Source: Eucommia ulmoides (lineage: Eukaryota > Streptophyta > Magnoliopsida > Garryales > Eucommiaceae). Taken from it: DNA of 64,000 nt. This document shows positions 24,070 to 34,346 of this stretch, one piece after another. Under the pieces are notes generated by a model. The model was given only the letters and a program-made list of their open reading frames with translations. It had not been told where the DNA came from and did no database searches. The DNA is taken from the NCBI GenBank assembly GCA_016647705.1, contig CM028326.1:28035401-28099400 (forward strand). The letters are read 5' to 3'. A program made the position numbers and the translations under genes. Positions within the stretch are counted from its first letter, which is position 1; every line of letters starts with the position of its first letter.

Positions 24070-25458
24070 TGATGAGTGGTTTATTTACCAACAAATCAAG
24101 TATGTTTAGCTTCAAATATTTGTGTGTTTTCAAGTAGTTTTATTAGTTTAATATGTTTTTGTATTGTTTTGTAGGTTTATAAATAAATGGGAAACAAGAT
24201 GCAAAATCGGTTCAAGTATAGTAAATTTAAGGCCATTTTTGACAATGATTCAATTCTATTTTGGAAAATCTCAAAACATGGAAGTTGTAGATCTATGTCT
24301 TAGATTTTCATAGATTTTTAAATCTTGTACGAGAAAGTTACATCAAAAATACGAATTAAGCGCTAACCATTATCCCTGTATCGCTACAACGCCATTTCGG
24401 CAATGAGTTTTCTCCTTTCCATCGCTGCAGTGATGCATTTGATCGCTGCAGCACCCAAACACCAGTTGGCATTGATATTTTTAGATATTTTGCATTTCTT
24501 TTGATTCTCACTCATTCCCACAAGACCAAGAACATTTTTGGGAGTTTTTTTGAGAGCTCAAGATCATACCAAGTAAGAGAGTTCATCAATTGGAGAAGAG
24601 AAAACAAGATCGAAGTGAATTTTACGGACGTGGAACCATTCATTCTTCAGATATCATCTATTCTCCCTTGTTTCTCTCTTTATTTCTAAACTCTTGTTGG
24701 TTGTTTGATAACGTATATATCGTTTTTAGTTGAATATTTAGTTATGTACATGAACTAAACATTTATTGTCTAGAGATTGATGTAGTTCACTAATATACAT
24801 GTTTGAGCAAATCATTGTTTCGTTATCAGTTGTCCATCCCTATTCGATTGTGTTTACCGTTCTTTTACTTCTAATATATACTTGTTATAATATTTTGGTT
24901 GATTTAAGAATACAAGATTTAACACTCGAAAGAGGTAACCCCAGATTCGGACTAGGATTTAAACATATCGCAACGTTCTAATGTTTCGGGAGATTATTAG
25001 AACGTGTGCAATCCGTAAGGTTGGGCCGAGACTCATGTAATCGTTTAAACACTAGATAAGGATATCGGTATTGACACGAATTGCATATTCATTCACTTTA
25101 CACTTGGGAGAGGTAGTGAGCGAATCTTAGACACTTAGATTGTCGGATAGATTAATGACCATTAATGTAAACTAGACTAAATCAAACACGTTTAAGTGAA
25201 CGAAGTTAATCCCCAGATAATTTATTCTCATAGATGTTGTTCTTAGTATTTTAGTTTAATTAATTTAGTTTAGTTTTATATTTCTATAACAAAAACCTAA
25301 TATTAGATTGTCTAGATAAAGTTCGATTACGATAGTCACGGTACTTAGTGACAATTTAAACCAATCACTGTGGATACGACAACCCTATTCTTCCTATACT
25401 ATTAAAACTTAACCTCGTCACTTGCAAGTAATTCAAAGTGATTAAAATATCGCCACCA
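24070..25458 (+). mobile_element. B1: solo LTR of gypsy-like family B/D
   Basis: The unit starts TGATGAGTGGTTTATTTACC and ends TATCGCCACCA at 25458. The 5-mer after it is GCTAC (25459-25463). The matching GCTAC lies at 21107-21111, separated from B1 only by the later hAT insertion. Its 3' third (GTGGATACGACAACCC, ACTATTAAAACTTAACCTCG, CACTTGCAAG) is homologous to the D-element LTR. A cluster of ATCGCTGCAG palindromes lies near 24360-24470. It is 1389 bp with no coding capacity; the short frames inside it are chance. Confidence 0.8.
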
Positions 25459-26515
25459 GCTACATTATTTATTTTCTTTATATTTTGTTTGTGTGTGCAC
25501 CTAGAATTAAACACTTATCCGCTGCGTAACAAAGATAATAATTTATTTAGGATAAATTGATTATTTGATAAATGAAATGTCAAAAGTTTTAATTGTTTAA
25601 ATTTTTATCACTACCCAATTCACCATCCCTATTCCTATCGAATCCTTTAATATTTGATAAGATGTCATACCGGATGAACATTCCTAAAATACCAAAAATT
25701 TGTCTCGCCTTAATTTTGAAAAATACTAAAAAGATTTCATAAGAAGACAAAGATTTCAAAATAAAATAAAATGTTCGGACTTAAATTAATTGGATTTAAT
25801 TAGACATAAGATATTATTTTCGGACAGGCGTCTTGGAGTGCCTAACACCTTCCCCGAGCGTAACCGATCCCCCAACTTTTAAATAAATCTTTGGTTTGAC
25901 CATGTTTTGGAGTCAATTTTTACTTAGACATTTTAAATTATTTTTCTAAAAATCCAGTGGCCTAGCATACCATTTAAACCTAATGTTAGGTGGTGATTTC
26001 TTGTTTTAAAATGACTTGAGTATTTTTTTGAGAACACTAACGCTTTTGAGAAAAAAAACCTTCTCTTTTACACTTTATTATTTCATATCCTTTTCCTTTC
26101 GAAAAATCAGGGCGCGTCAACTTGCGACTCCACTGGGGATAATTAGAGAGCCGAACCTAATATGTTCAAATAAGTCCAACTAATCCAAGTTCAAATGTTA
26201 TATTTTATTTTGTTATAGTTTCTTTCTATTTTTGTAAATAGGTTGTGATGTGATGGATCGATGATATCTTAAGGAGTTATAAATACCAAATAAGTTTAAA
26301 GTTCCTAATACCGATGAAATTAAGTAAGGAAAAAAATTCTATGAATTTTATTTGTTTGATCTGTTATCATCAGAATTGAAACTTCGAACTTGAATGGGTT
26401 TTAAGGTCACCTAAGATCCATGTGGACTAATAAATGGGATTTGTTTTAAAGGTAGATAGGACAAGACCGAAAAAATGGTCCCAAAAAAGATATTCCAAAT
26501 CCCCCCATCCGAAGT

Positions 26516-27680
26516 TTGGTCTTTACTCGCAGTCGGGCTCAAAATCATTCCAAGATAGCATCAGAAGGTAATCCCAAATCTCCTCGCATAACCCAAATGG
26601 CTCGAATGCAAGAAATTATCAACATGCTAATGGAAAAGATCAATGAACTAAGCCAACGACCTCAAGGGGTGCCTATTATCCCATCTAGTGGAACTCTCGT
26701 GACTAAATCACCGAATGAAAATCTTCTAAGTTCCGGGACAGAGAATTCAGTGTTGAATCTGAACCATGCTAGCCCGAACTTCTCGGTGCCAATCTACTAT
26801 GGACCTCAGATGGGCCCTCAACCCTTAGCCTATGGTATGCTAGCATATCTTAACCAGAGTCATGTCTATCAAGTCTCTCCCAAAGGCTCGACCCCCTCTG
26901 CACCGTAGATTTTCATTTACCCAGAGAGGGTCGTTGCTCCATCAAATATTTCAAATGCCAATCAACCGGCCCCGACCATTAAAATCAAAAACAGAAAAAT
27001 AGATAATAGATGTCCTCCAACCTAGGTTCTAAAAATAGAGAGATTGGAGAGAACTATAGAAGAGTTTAAAAGAGAAAAGCCTTCTAGAAAAGCGGCATAC
27101 AAGGAACTATCAGCACCGGCCCGAGTAGTATATCCCGAAAATTTCGTAGTCCCAGAGTTGACAAAATATGATAGTACTGGCCCTCCAGAATGGCACGTCA
27201 ACATCTACAAAGTGAAATTGGGAGTTCACGCTCGAAATTAAGATCTTTGCCTAAAGATGTTCCGTCGATTGTTAAAAGGACTAACACTTAGCTGGTACAT
27301 GACTTTGGAACTGTCACAGATTAAAACCTTTGAGGACCTAGTACAAGCTTTTTGTGAGCAGTATGTGTATAACAAAGAAAAAAAAAATGATGAGAGCTTT
27401 AGGAGATACATTATCCACTGGAAGGAAGAGGCTACCAATGTTTTCCCTCAATTGAGTGAGAAGGCTTAGTTAGATATATTCAAATCAATTCAAACGTTGT
27501 CGTTCTAGCAGGGTCTTTCAAGTATAGCAATGGCTTCCTTTTGCGATGCGATCAAGCAACCTGAGGTGATAAATGAATGAATAATGAGTAGAAAGATCGA
27601 AAAGCCCTTGCCCGATCCAACAAAGAGGTTAACTCCGCCAAAGAAGAAAGAGAATAAGGCAACCGTTGTAATTTCCCCCT
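26516..27680 (+). pseudogene. Gag remnant of element F
   Basis: The N-terminal block 26516-26908 reads LVFTRSRAQNHSKIASEGNP (the expected ATG is TTG), with a helical QEIINMLMEKINELSQRPQG and a Tyr/Pro-rich stretch. The capsid block 27044-27469 has VYPENFVVPELTKYDSTGPP, WHVNIYKVKLGVHA, then after a stop MFRRLLKGLTLSWYMTLE and FEDLVQAFCEQYVYNK. These are characteristic of gypsy gag (Retrotrans_gag). A basic tail LPDPTKRLTPPKKKENKATV follows near 27605-27670. A zinc-knuckle-like GHTIEQC occurs near 28190-28215. It is broken by at least three stops and frame changes. Confidence 0.8.
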
Positions 27681-28679
27681 AGAAAATCCTTGACCAAAAT
27701 AGCCCCCAAGTTTTTTATCCCTAAAATTACCCAAACCAAAACAACTAATACCATAAGCGTCTCCCTCAAAATTGCCAAAATCAAAATTACCCCCGGAACC
27801 CGCCATATTCCCAAAACCATCCCCGCTACTACTAATACTAGAACATACCTTCCTCTTACCAAAACCACACTCCCCAATACTACCACAAGCTTACCAAACA
27901 CCAGCTTACCATAATCCCTCCTATCAGCAAACCAAGACCCCTACCTTAAATTCCTAATCATACCCTAAATCCAGGAACCCAATACCACCCAGGCTATCAA
28001 CCTCGCGCTGTTGGAGAAAACTTTCATAATGATGAAAAGAACTACTAAACCTTTCGGTCTCCATCACTGAGCTGTACCAAAATTATTTGAACCAGGGGAT
28101 GCTGACACCTCTTCCATCCTACAAATCTAATCTTGGGAGTAAAGCCGCTTGTTTGAATGCTTTCTATGAGTATAATTCAGGAACTAGAGGACATACAATC
28201 GAGCAGTGCTTTTAACTAAAATACAAGATCCGAGAATTCATATGGACATGAGCCATCACATTTTCAAAAAAACCTAAGATCGGTGCGCCAAATTGTCAGC
28301 AGAATTCGCTACTAAAACACAACCCCTCATATGTCAATCTAATTTTTGCAAAATAACTAGAGGAAGAAATAGCCATGATTGATATCGGTGGTATTTGTTT
28401 GCACCTGGAGGTTCTCGACAGAGGGTTCGAATTCCATCTAGAGAAGGTGGCTGAAAAGCTAGATAAATCTTTGGTCTTGTCTTTCCCAATTCAAGAGCTG
28501 GTAAAAAGTCTCAACAGGTCACGTGGAACTACGAGATCATCACTAAAATAGGAGAAGGAGAGGAATTTCCAATCTCAGTAGGAGAAACTAGTGGAATCAC
28601 TCGATATGGGAGGGTGTACACACCTCAGGATTTGATCAGGGTTCCTATGAGAAAACCAAGATGAGTTTTGAAAAAATCG

Positions 28680-29460
28680 ATGTGAGAATAGGAGGCTCAA
28701 GACTTCCTAAAGGCGATGAAGAATTCAGAATATAAGATAGTAGAGCAACTCAGTAACGCGTCGACACAAATCTCGATGTTCTTGCTACTCCTATCCTCAG
28801 AGATACACAAATAAACACTATTGAAAGTCTTGAATGAAGCTCACTTGCCAAGCATGATCTCTCCAGAGAAATTTGTTACCCTATTCGAGTAAGTCCTAGG
28901 ATCAAACACCATCACTTTCACCGACGACAAGATTAACGAAGATGCAACATGTCACAAAAAATCCCTAAATATCACAATTGAGAGCCGCAAGATGTTCATA
29001 GCTCGGGTATCGATTAACAATGGATCAACGCTGAATATCTCTCCTTTGTTAACACTAGAAGAAATGAAGATTGATTTGTCATAGATTCGGCTGTCTAAAA
29101 TAGTTATCAGTTCAACGTAAAATTCTAAGTGCTTGACATACCTGCTTCGTACAATCTATTGTTGGGATCCACAATTCCAGGAGAGATAGCGTCGAAAAGA
29201 TTAATCTGCCAATGAAAATTGGCCCAATCCAGTTCAACATAAAATTCCAAGTGCTTGATATACTTGCTTCGTACAACCTGTTGTTGGGAAGGCCGTAGAT
29301 CTACAATATTGGGGTAGTGTCTTCATTGTTGCACCAGAAGATCAAGTTTATCGTTGACGACACGCTGTATATGATCAATGCCAATTCGAATGTCGCACCT
29401 TTTCGTCAACCGATAAGTTGATATGTCCCGATAATAGATAAAAAGAAATAAAAATAGAAA
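28680..29460 (+). pseudogene. Aspartic protease remnant of element F
   Basis: Motifs in order: YKIVEQLSN near 28730, a LLLLSSEIH-type stretch near 28780, LKVLNEAHLP near 28830 and KFVTLFE near 28870. Then comes RVSINNGSTLNISPLLTLEE near 29003-29065 and FQVLDILASYNLLLG near 29245-29288. The family motif is D-N/T-G-S; here the codon at 29015-29017 is AAC (Asn), so the catalytic Asp is lost. A 121-base tandem duplication (29109-29167 and 29230-29288) repeats the QFN-KF-VLD-ASYNLLLG block. The frame is broken. Confidence 0.75.
29109..29288. repeat. 121-bp period duplication in the F protease region
   Basis: CAGTTCAAC(G/A)TAAAATTC to TTGTTGGGA occurs at 29109-29167 and 29230-29288. The repeated block codes the same protease C-terminal segment twice. 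The first copy replaces part of the normal domain rather than adding a whole one. Confidence 0.85.
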
Positions 29461-29478
29461 ATTGAGGCCTCCTATTAC

Positions 29479-29715
29479 GTGTTCGATGTTGTGAATGTTG
29501 TTTTTGTGAAAGATGAAGGATATGAGTTGCCGACATTATTCTCTAGCACCGTAGCCTTTGTTGCTAAAGAAATAAAGTCCCTGGGCTACATTCCTAAGAG
29601 AGGATTCGGTAAGAACCTAGATGGAATAAAAGAGTCGGTAGAAATCAACGAGAAGAGGGCGAGATTTGGGTTGGGATACGAGCCGACAAGAGCAGACAGG
29701 GCAAAATTTTTCTGA
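29479..29715 (+). pseudogene. G-patch domain remnant of element F
   Basis: The 78-codon open stretch ends with a Gly-rich module: SLGYIPKRGFGKNLDGIKES and later KRARFGLGYEPTRADRAKFF. The spacing of aromatic-x-P-x-x-G-x-G-K-x-L-x-G fits G-patch domains, which some plant gypsy elements carry between protease and reverse transcriptase. G-patch modules bind RNA or helicases. This is the cleanest open frame in F, but it lacks its neighbours in frame. Confidence 0.65.
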
Positions 29716-30359
29716 AAGAAAAAGGACGGGTTCTCGGACAGCCAACCAATGAAAATCCCGTATATCCAAGTTACCTTCCCTTATTCGACAGAAACCATCA
29801 ATGGGGAGAAGTGAGTGATAGAATTTGAGCTATACCCTGATAAAGTGTAGATCAAGGAAGTTGTGAACATAATCCTGGGAAAAGAGGTAGGACCAAGTCA
29901 TGGGTCCGGTATTCAAAGTAAAGGGGTTGAAAAGCTACAAAATTGGGATTCTGTTTCCCTCCCGGTTCACCGAGCGTTTCAATAAAATCGAAAAAAAAAA
30001 TTGTACTCACTCTTTCATTTAGATAGCCTTCTGGATGAAAATGGATTTTCTTTGTAATGCTTTTAAATTTAATGAATGAAATTATTTTTTTATTTTTTTC
30101 GATATATGGTTAGAATGTTAGAATTTTACTCTTTTAGGTTGCCTAAATTACAAGTATATGATGCATACAATGTAACTGAGCTAGAATGCGATGAATATGA
30201 TTTTAATGCAAAACCAGACCATAATCTGATAGGAGTGGAAACAAAAGATGACTTTTTCTAGCCAAACAATAGTGAGATCTGAAAAATCTTTATGAAATTT
30301 GGGAATAAGCTGATTCCCAGTGCAAACAAGACTGAGTCGATAAACTTGGGGACCCCAGA

Positions 30360-31210
30360 AGAGTTGAAGTAAAGATTGAATCAGCCCTCACTACTTTAGA
30401 TAAGAAATAATTAACGACGCTCTTGGTTTCCTATCAAGATATCTTTGCCTAGTTCTATAATGACATGGTGGGGCTGGACAATAGTATCGTAACCCATAAG
30501 CTGTCGTTAAAGTCTGGGAGTGTACTGGTCAAGCAAAACTTGAGGAAGCTAAGGTCTGCGGTCAGCCTCGAGGTCAAGGAGGAGATCGTGAAACAGTTCA
30601 ATGCTTGAATCATTGAAGTTTGTAACTATAGTGAATGGCTCTTTAATGTCGTTCCAGTGCCAAAGTCCTTGGGAAAAATCAGAGTCTGCATGGATTATCA
30701 TGATCTCAATCGGACAAGTCTGAAAGATAATTTTTCATTGTTGAACATTCATATCATCATCGATAATACTACGGGGTGAAATCTCTATTCCTTTGTCTAT
30801 GAATTCTCCATCTATAATCAAATTCTTATGAATGAAGAAGATCGAGAAAATACAGTCTTCACCACACTGTGGTGATTTTTATACTATAGGGTGATGTCTT
30901 TCGATCTCAAAAATATTGGGGTAACACATCAAAAAGTGATACTAACCTTCTTTCATGATATAATGCACAAGAGATAGAGGTGTATACTGATGACATGATC
31001 GTTAAATCTCAGGAAAACGAGTACCATCTCTACTATTTGAAAAAGACGTTTAACAAACTTCGTAAGTATCAACTTAAGCTCAACCCTACAAAATGTGCTT
31101 TCGGGTTAACTTTAGCAAAACTTCTTGGTCGCCATCAAATTGAGATTGATCCTATAAAGAGGAAGACCATTTGTGAGATGCCGCCATCAAAAAATGAGAA
31201 AGAGATCTGA
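30360..31210 (+). pseudogene. Reverse transcriptase remnant of element F
   Basis: Readable landmarks across several frames are KVKEEIVKQF-like near 30570-30600, VVPVPKSLGKIRVCMDYHDL near 30647-30710, LKDNFSLLNIHIIIDNTT near 30720-30770 and FLYYRVMSF near 30880-30905. The catalytic box reads YTDDMIVKSQ near 30981-31012 and is followed by KCAFGLTLAKLLG. The YxDD aspartates are kept (YTDD). Multiple stops (for example near 30606 and 30780) make it nonfunctional. It is typical of Ty3-gypsy. Confidence 0.85.
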
Positions 31211-31219
31211 GGTTTTCTG

Positions 31220-31868
31220 GGCCGATTGAATTTTAAGCTCACTGCCACTTATGAGCCAATCTTCAAGCTACTTCGAAAAGAAATTAACGAGCGATGGAAT
31301 ATTGGTCAGAATACCTTGGAAAAGATTAAAGCCTATTTGACCAACCCTCCAGTTTTGGTGCCACCGTGAGGAGTTTCGTTGTTGTTGTATTTGTCAGTTC
31401 TCGACTCTTCCATGGGAGCCATTCTCGGAAAACTCGATGAATTCGAAAATAAAGAACAAGCCATCTACTACCACAACAAGCGCTTCACAAAGTACGAGAA
31501 AAATTACACCTTGCTAGAGAGAATTTGTTGTGCATTGGTCTGGTCCGCTCGGAGACTGCATCATTATATGCTCCCGTTGACTACCTATTTGATAGCCAGG
31601 ATGGATCCTTAAAGTATATCTTCGAGAAGTCGATTATGTCAGGAAAAGTTGTAAACTGGCATATGCTATTAATAGAATTCGACATCGTCTACAAGACCCA
31701 AAAATCGGTGAAAGGTCAAGCGATAGCCAATCAATTGGCTACTTGTCTAGAGCAAATGGATTACCAGCCTCTTGAGACGCTATATCCTAATGAGTCAATT
31801 CATGAAGTAGAGGAAGAAAAAGATGAGTCGATCTAGAAAATATATTTTGACAAAGCCGTGAACTCTTG
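31220..31868 (+). pseudogene. RNase H remnants of element F, truncated end
   Basis: The first part gives FLGRLNFKLTATYEPIFKLL and then NTLEKIKAYLTNPPVLVPP. The RNase H domain follows (31379-31836): LYLSVLDSSMGAILGKLDE, QAIYYHNKRFTKYEKNYTLL, CCALVWSARRLHHYMLP, then in the next frame LKYIFEKSIMSGKVVNWHML and LIEFDIVYKTQKSVKGQAIA. One frameshift separates the halves near 31610. A short KIYFDKAVNS at 31838-31868 looks like the start of a second RNase H and then the element ends. Integrase is missing. Confidence 0.8.
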
Positions 31869-32385
31869 ATTTTCTATAATATTTCTGCTCATTATATTAA
31901 CTATTGATTTTGCATTGTAATTATGTGATGAAAAAATCATGTGCACCATTCAGAAAATCAATAATTTTGACAATAAGATGCAAAGCATAGCGGATTAGAC
32001 GCAAAACAAACTAATATGACGAAGATTAGTTTGTTTGTTAAGAATATTTTTATAGAACTATTATTTTTTCCTTTTTAAGTGATTGATGGTGCAGATTAGA
32101 TAAAGATTGCATTGTTTGTTTTGAGATTTTAATAGAGCCATTATTTTTTTACTTTTAATTTTTTTTTCATTTGTCATTTTTTCAATATTTTTTAGTTCAT
32201 TACTTTTTGTTCATTATTGAATTGGTGCAGGTTCAATAAAGATTACTTTGTTGGTTCAGGAATTTTAACATCTCTATTATTTATCGTTTAAATTTTTATT
32301 TTGTTCTTTACGATTTTGTCTTTTTTATTTTTCATTGTCGAACTGGTGCTAACATAATTTATTGTCTCTGTTTGTTGGGTGAAAA

Positions 32386-32420
<35 letters not shown>

Positions 32421-33173
32421 CCCTAGACACTTCAAGATCCATCATTTTATAGTTGTTTGTATGCTATACCATTGTTTAGACATACCATGATATTATATGG
32501 TCTAGGTGGTTTTTATAGCAAGACCACATTAATAGTTTTTTGGTTTTTCAAATTTCAAATATTTCACCAAGTAAAGTTGGTGTTGCAATTATTGATTTTT
32601 TGTCATATTATTGTTTTCATGTCCAAATTTATTTATTTTTTTTAATTCATTTTTTTTAGGGTAAAGAACCAAAAAAAAAAAAAAAACTATTAAAAGCTAC
32701 ATGTAGTTATATAAATAGTGTATTTAGTCTTGATTGTTATTTATTATTGATGTTCAATTATTAGTTATTAATGATATTCAAATGAAATACGTGCAAAATG
32801 TTAATCTCGATTGTTAGTTATTATTATTGATGTTCATTTGTTTGTTAACATTCATGTTCAAATGAAATAGATGCAAAACGTTATATATAAAGAGGAGATT
32901 ATGTCATTTTTTTTAGACTCGTGCCTTCAGGCACGAGGCATACGCTACTATTTTATAAGGTGAGAGACCATAGTGACTGCCACTACCTAGTAATATTTGG
33001 CCACCCCTTGTTTTTCTGTTATACGAAAGCCCAAAGTTTGACAACGAGGCAGCGGCAGGTGGCAACGAATGGTGGTGTCGCTGGCTGGTAATGTAAACTT
33101 TAGTTGAAAGTATTGACTAGAGATATAAGGGGGCATTGGCCCTAGAACTAAAATATAAGGTAAAACATAATTA
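31869..33173. other. AT-rich region with degenerate tandem repeats after F
   Basis: No gene. From 32030 to 32360 there are about three degenerate copies of a roughly 130-base unit (TTGGTGCAGGTTCAATAAAGATT and related). A (TG)n(TA)n tract lies at about 32385-32420. A strong hairpin CTCGTGCCTTCAGGCACGAG lies near 32919-32938, followed by GCATACGCTACT. That resembles a Helitron 3' end with CTAC in place of CTAG, and the TCTATAATATT at 31876 could be its 5' end, but neither end fits the A/T insertion rule well. Confidence 0.4.
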
Positions 33174-33375
33174 TGATATTTATCACTTATCTCTCCTGTC
33201 ATTTTACTTAAAATAATCACCTCCTGTCATTTACTAAATATTAGTCAATTCTTTATCATATTTAATCAAAAACTATTTAGCTTTCCTATTGATAACAAAT
33301 TAGTGAATTTTTTATTATATTGATAATTTTATCCTTAACAATTTAAACTAATTAAATAATTAAAAAATACATAAA
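33174..33375. repeat. Dispersed repeat, copy 1
   Basis: The segment with CTCCTGTCATTTACTAAATATTA, AAAAACTATTTAGCTTTCC, GATAATTTTATCCTTAAC and AATTAAATAATTAAAA recurs in the same orientation at about 37140-37360. Neither copy codes. The parent element is unknown. Confidence 0.65.
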
Positions 33376-33830
33376 TATCTCATCATGTTTTTATATGTAT
33401 TTTACTCATTTGCATTTTTATACTAACATTCCCATTTTTATGAGTAAAAAGGGTATATATATATATATATTTTTATTTTTATTTTTATTTTAAATTGAGA
33501 TGCTAGTGATTTTTTGAAAACATAAAAGAATAAGAAACATATTTTTAAATAACAGGACATTTGTGCCTTTTCCTTAAAAAAAAATAGATCAAAAGGGTTG
33601 TTTGGTTTAATAAATGAAAAAGAAAATTTTGTGGTTTAAAAAAAAATTGTACATATGTTAAGGAGGGGATTAAGGAGGGGATTAAACTCTAAATCTTCTT
33701 AAAAAAAAAGAAAAAAAAAAAAAGAAATAAGTTAGATATCAATTAGGTTAAAAGACTTGGAATATGATTTTAAGTAAAACCATATTACATGTGAGTGCTA
33801 AATAGTAAATACCCAACATAATAAAAAATA

Positions 33831-34346
33831 TCTATATAATAAATTATATATTAGACCGGCCAATGGTACTTTTGACTCTCTCTTTTATTTGTTTTAATTA
33901 ATTGAATTTTTTTTCTAATTAATGTATAAATATATAATTAATTTCTTCGTCCACATTTTAAATTATTTTTAAATATAATTGTGATTCAAAAAATATTTTT
34001 ACCCAAAAAGAAATTAGATACGATACAAATTGATTAAATTAAAATTTGTTTACTTGCAAAAATTAATAAAAATAACCTTAATTTTTGTTTATTTATTTTT
34101 TATTTTATAGTATTAGTAAAAGTTAATTTATAGAAATATTATTTTATTTTTATGATTTATTTATATAATTTTTAATAGTATATTTATATTCGGTATTTAT
34201 AAAACGTCATTACTTACTAATATTTATGTATTTGTTCTCAGATATTACTATCGAGATAATCAAATGATATCTATATATTTCATATTTTAATATTAAAAAT
34301 TTATTATTTTTTTTTTAAGCTCGCGCAATGTGCAAGTCTAAACTAG
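33831..34346 (+). mobile_element. Short Helitron-like element
   Basis: The 5' end reads TCTATATAATAAATTATATA after an A. The 3' end reads CTCGCGCAATGTGCAAG (a decayed hairpin) then TCTAAACTAG, followed by T. TC at the start, a hairpin about 10 bases before CTAG, and insertion between A and T are the Helitron hallmarks. At 516 bp it has no coding capacity, so it would be non-autonomous. Confidence 0.55.

Larger units (their letters stand above)
18966..25630 (+). mobile_element. A3: A-family LTR split by hAT and B1 insertions
   Basis: The left part starts TGTTGATCCCGAGATTTTG at 18966 and runs to 21111, matching the first approximately 1.9 kb of the A2 LTR: TATA-like CTTATATATAGACCTGCG near 20111 and the TCGGTCAACCGAC cluster at 19370-19770. 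The right part resumes near 25464 with GTGTGTGCACCTAG, AAAGATAATAATTTATTTAGG and ACCCAATTCACC, then breaks off near 25625. The terminal CCAACA is missing or decayed and no internal region is present, so this is a truncated solo LTR. Between the parts lie the hAT element (21115-24064) and B1 (24070-25458). Confidence 0.8.
25640..31868 (+). mobile_element. F: decayed Ty3-gypsy (Tat-like) retrotransposon, truncated
   Basis: A partial LTR (about 25640-26119) has a U5-like block (GGCGTCTTGGAGTGCC, CCTTCCCCGAG). It is followed by CTTGCGACTCCACTGGGGA, typical of the leader after the LTR in this gypsy group. Downstream in order are gag, protease, G-patch, reverse transcriptase and RNase H, all on the plus strand with many stops and frameshifts. 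The element breaks off at about 31868, just inside what looks like a second RNase H (KIYFDKAVNS); integrase and 3' LTR are absent. Known: Tat/Ogre-type elements often carry a second RNase H. There are no target duplications. It is one of the oldest insertions here judging by its decay. Confidence 0.85.

Noticed and set aside
27552-27957. Pro/Thr-rich and Gly-rich frames on both strands near 27.6-27.95 kb
   Set aside because: They are frames through the decayed Pro/Tyr/Asn-rich gag linker of element F.
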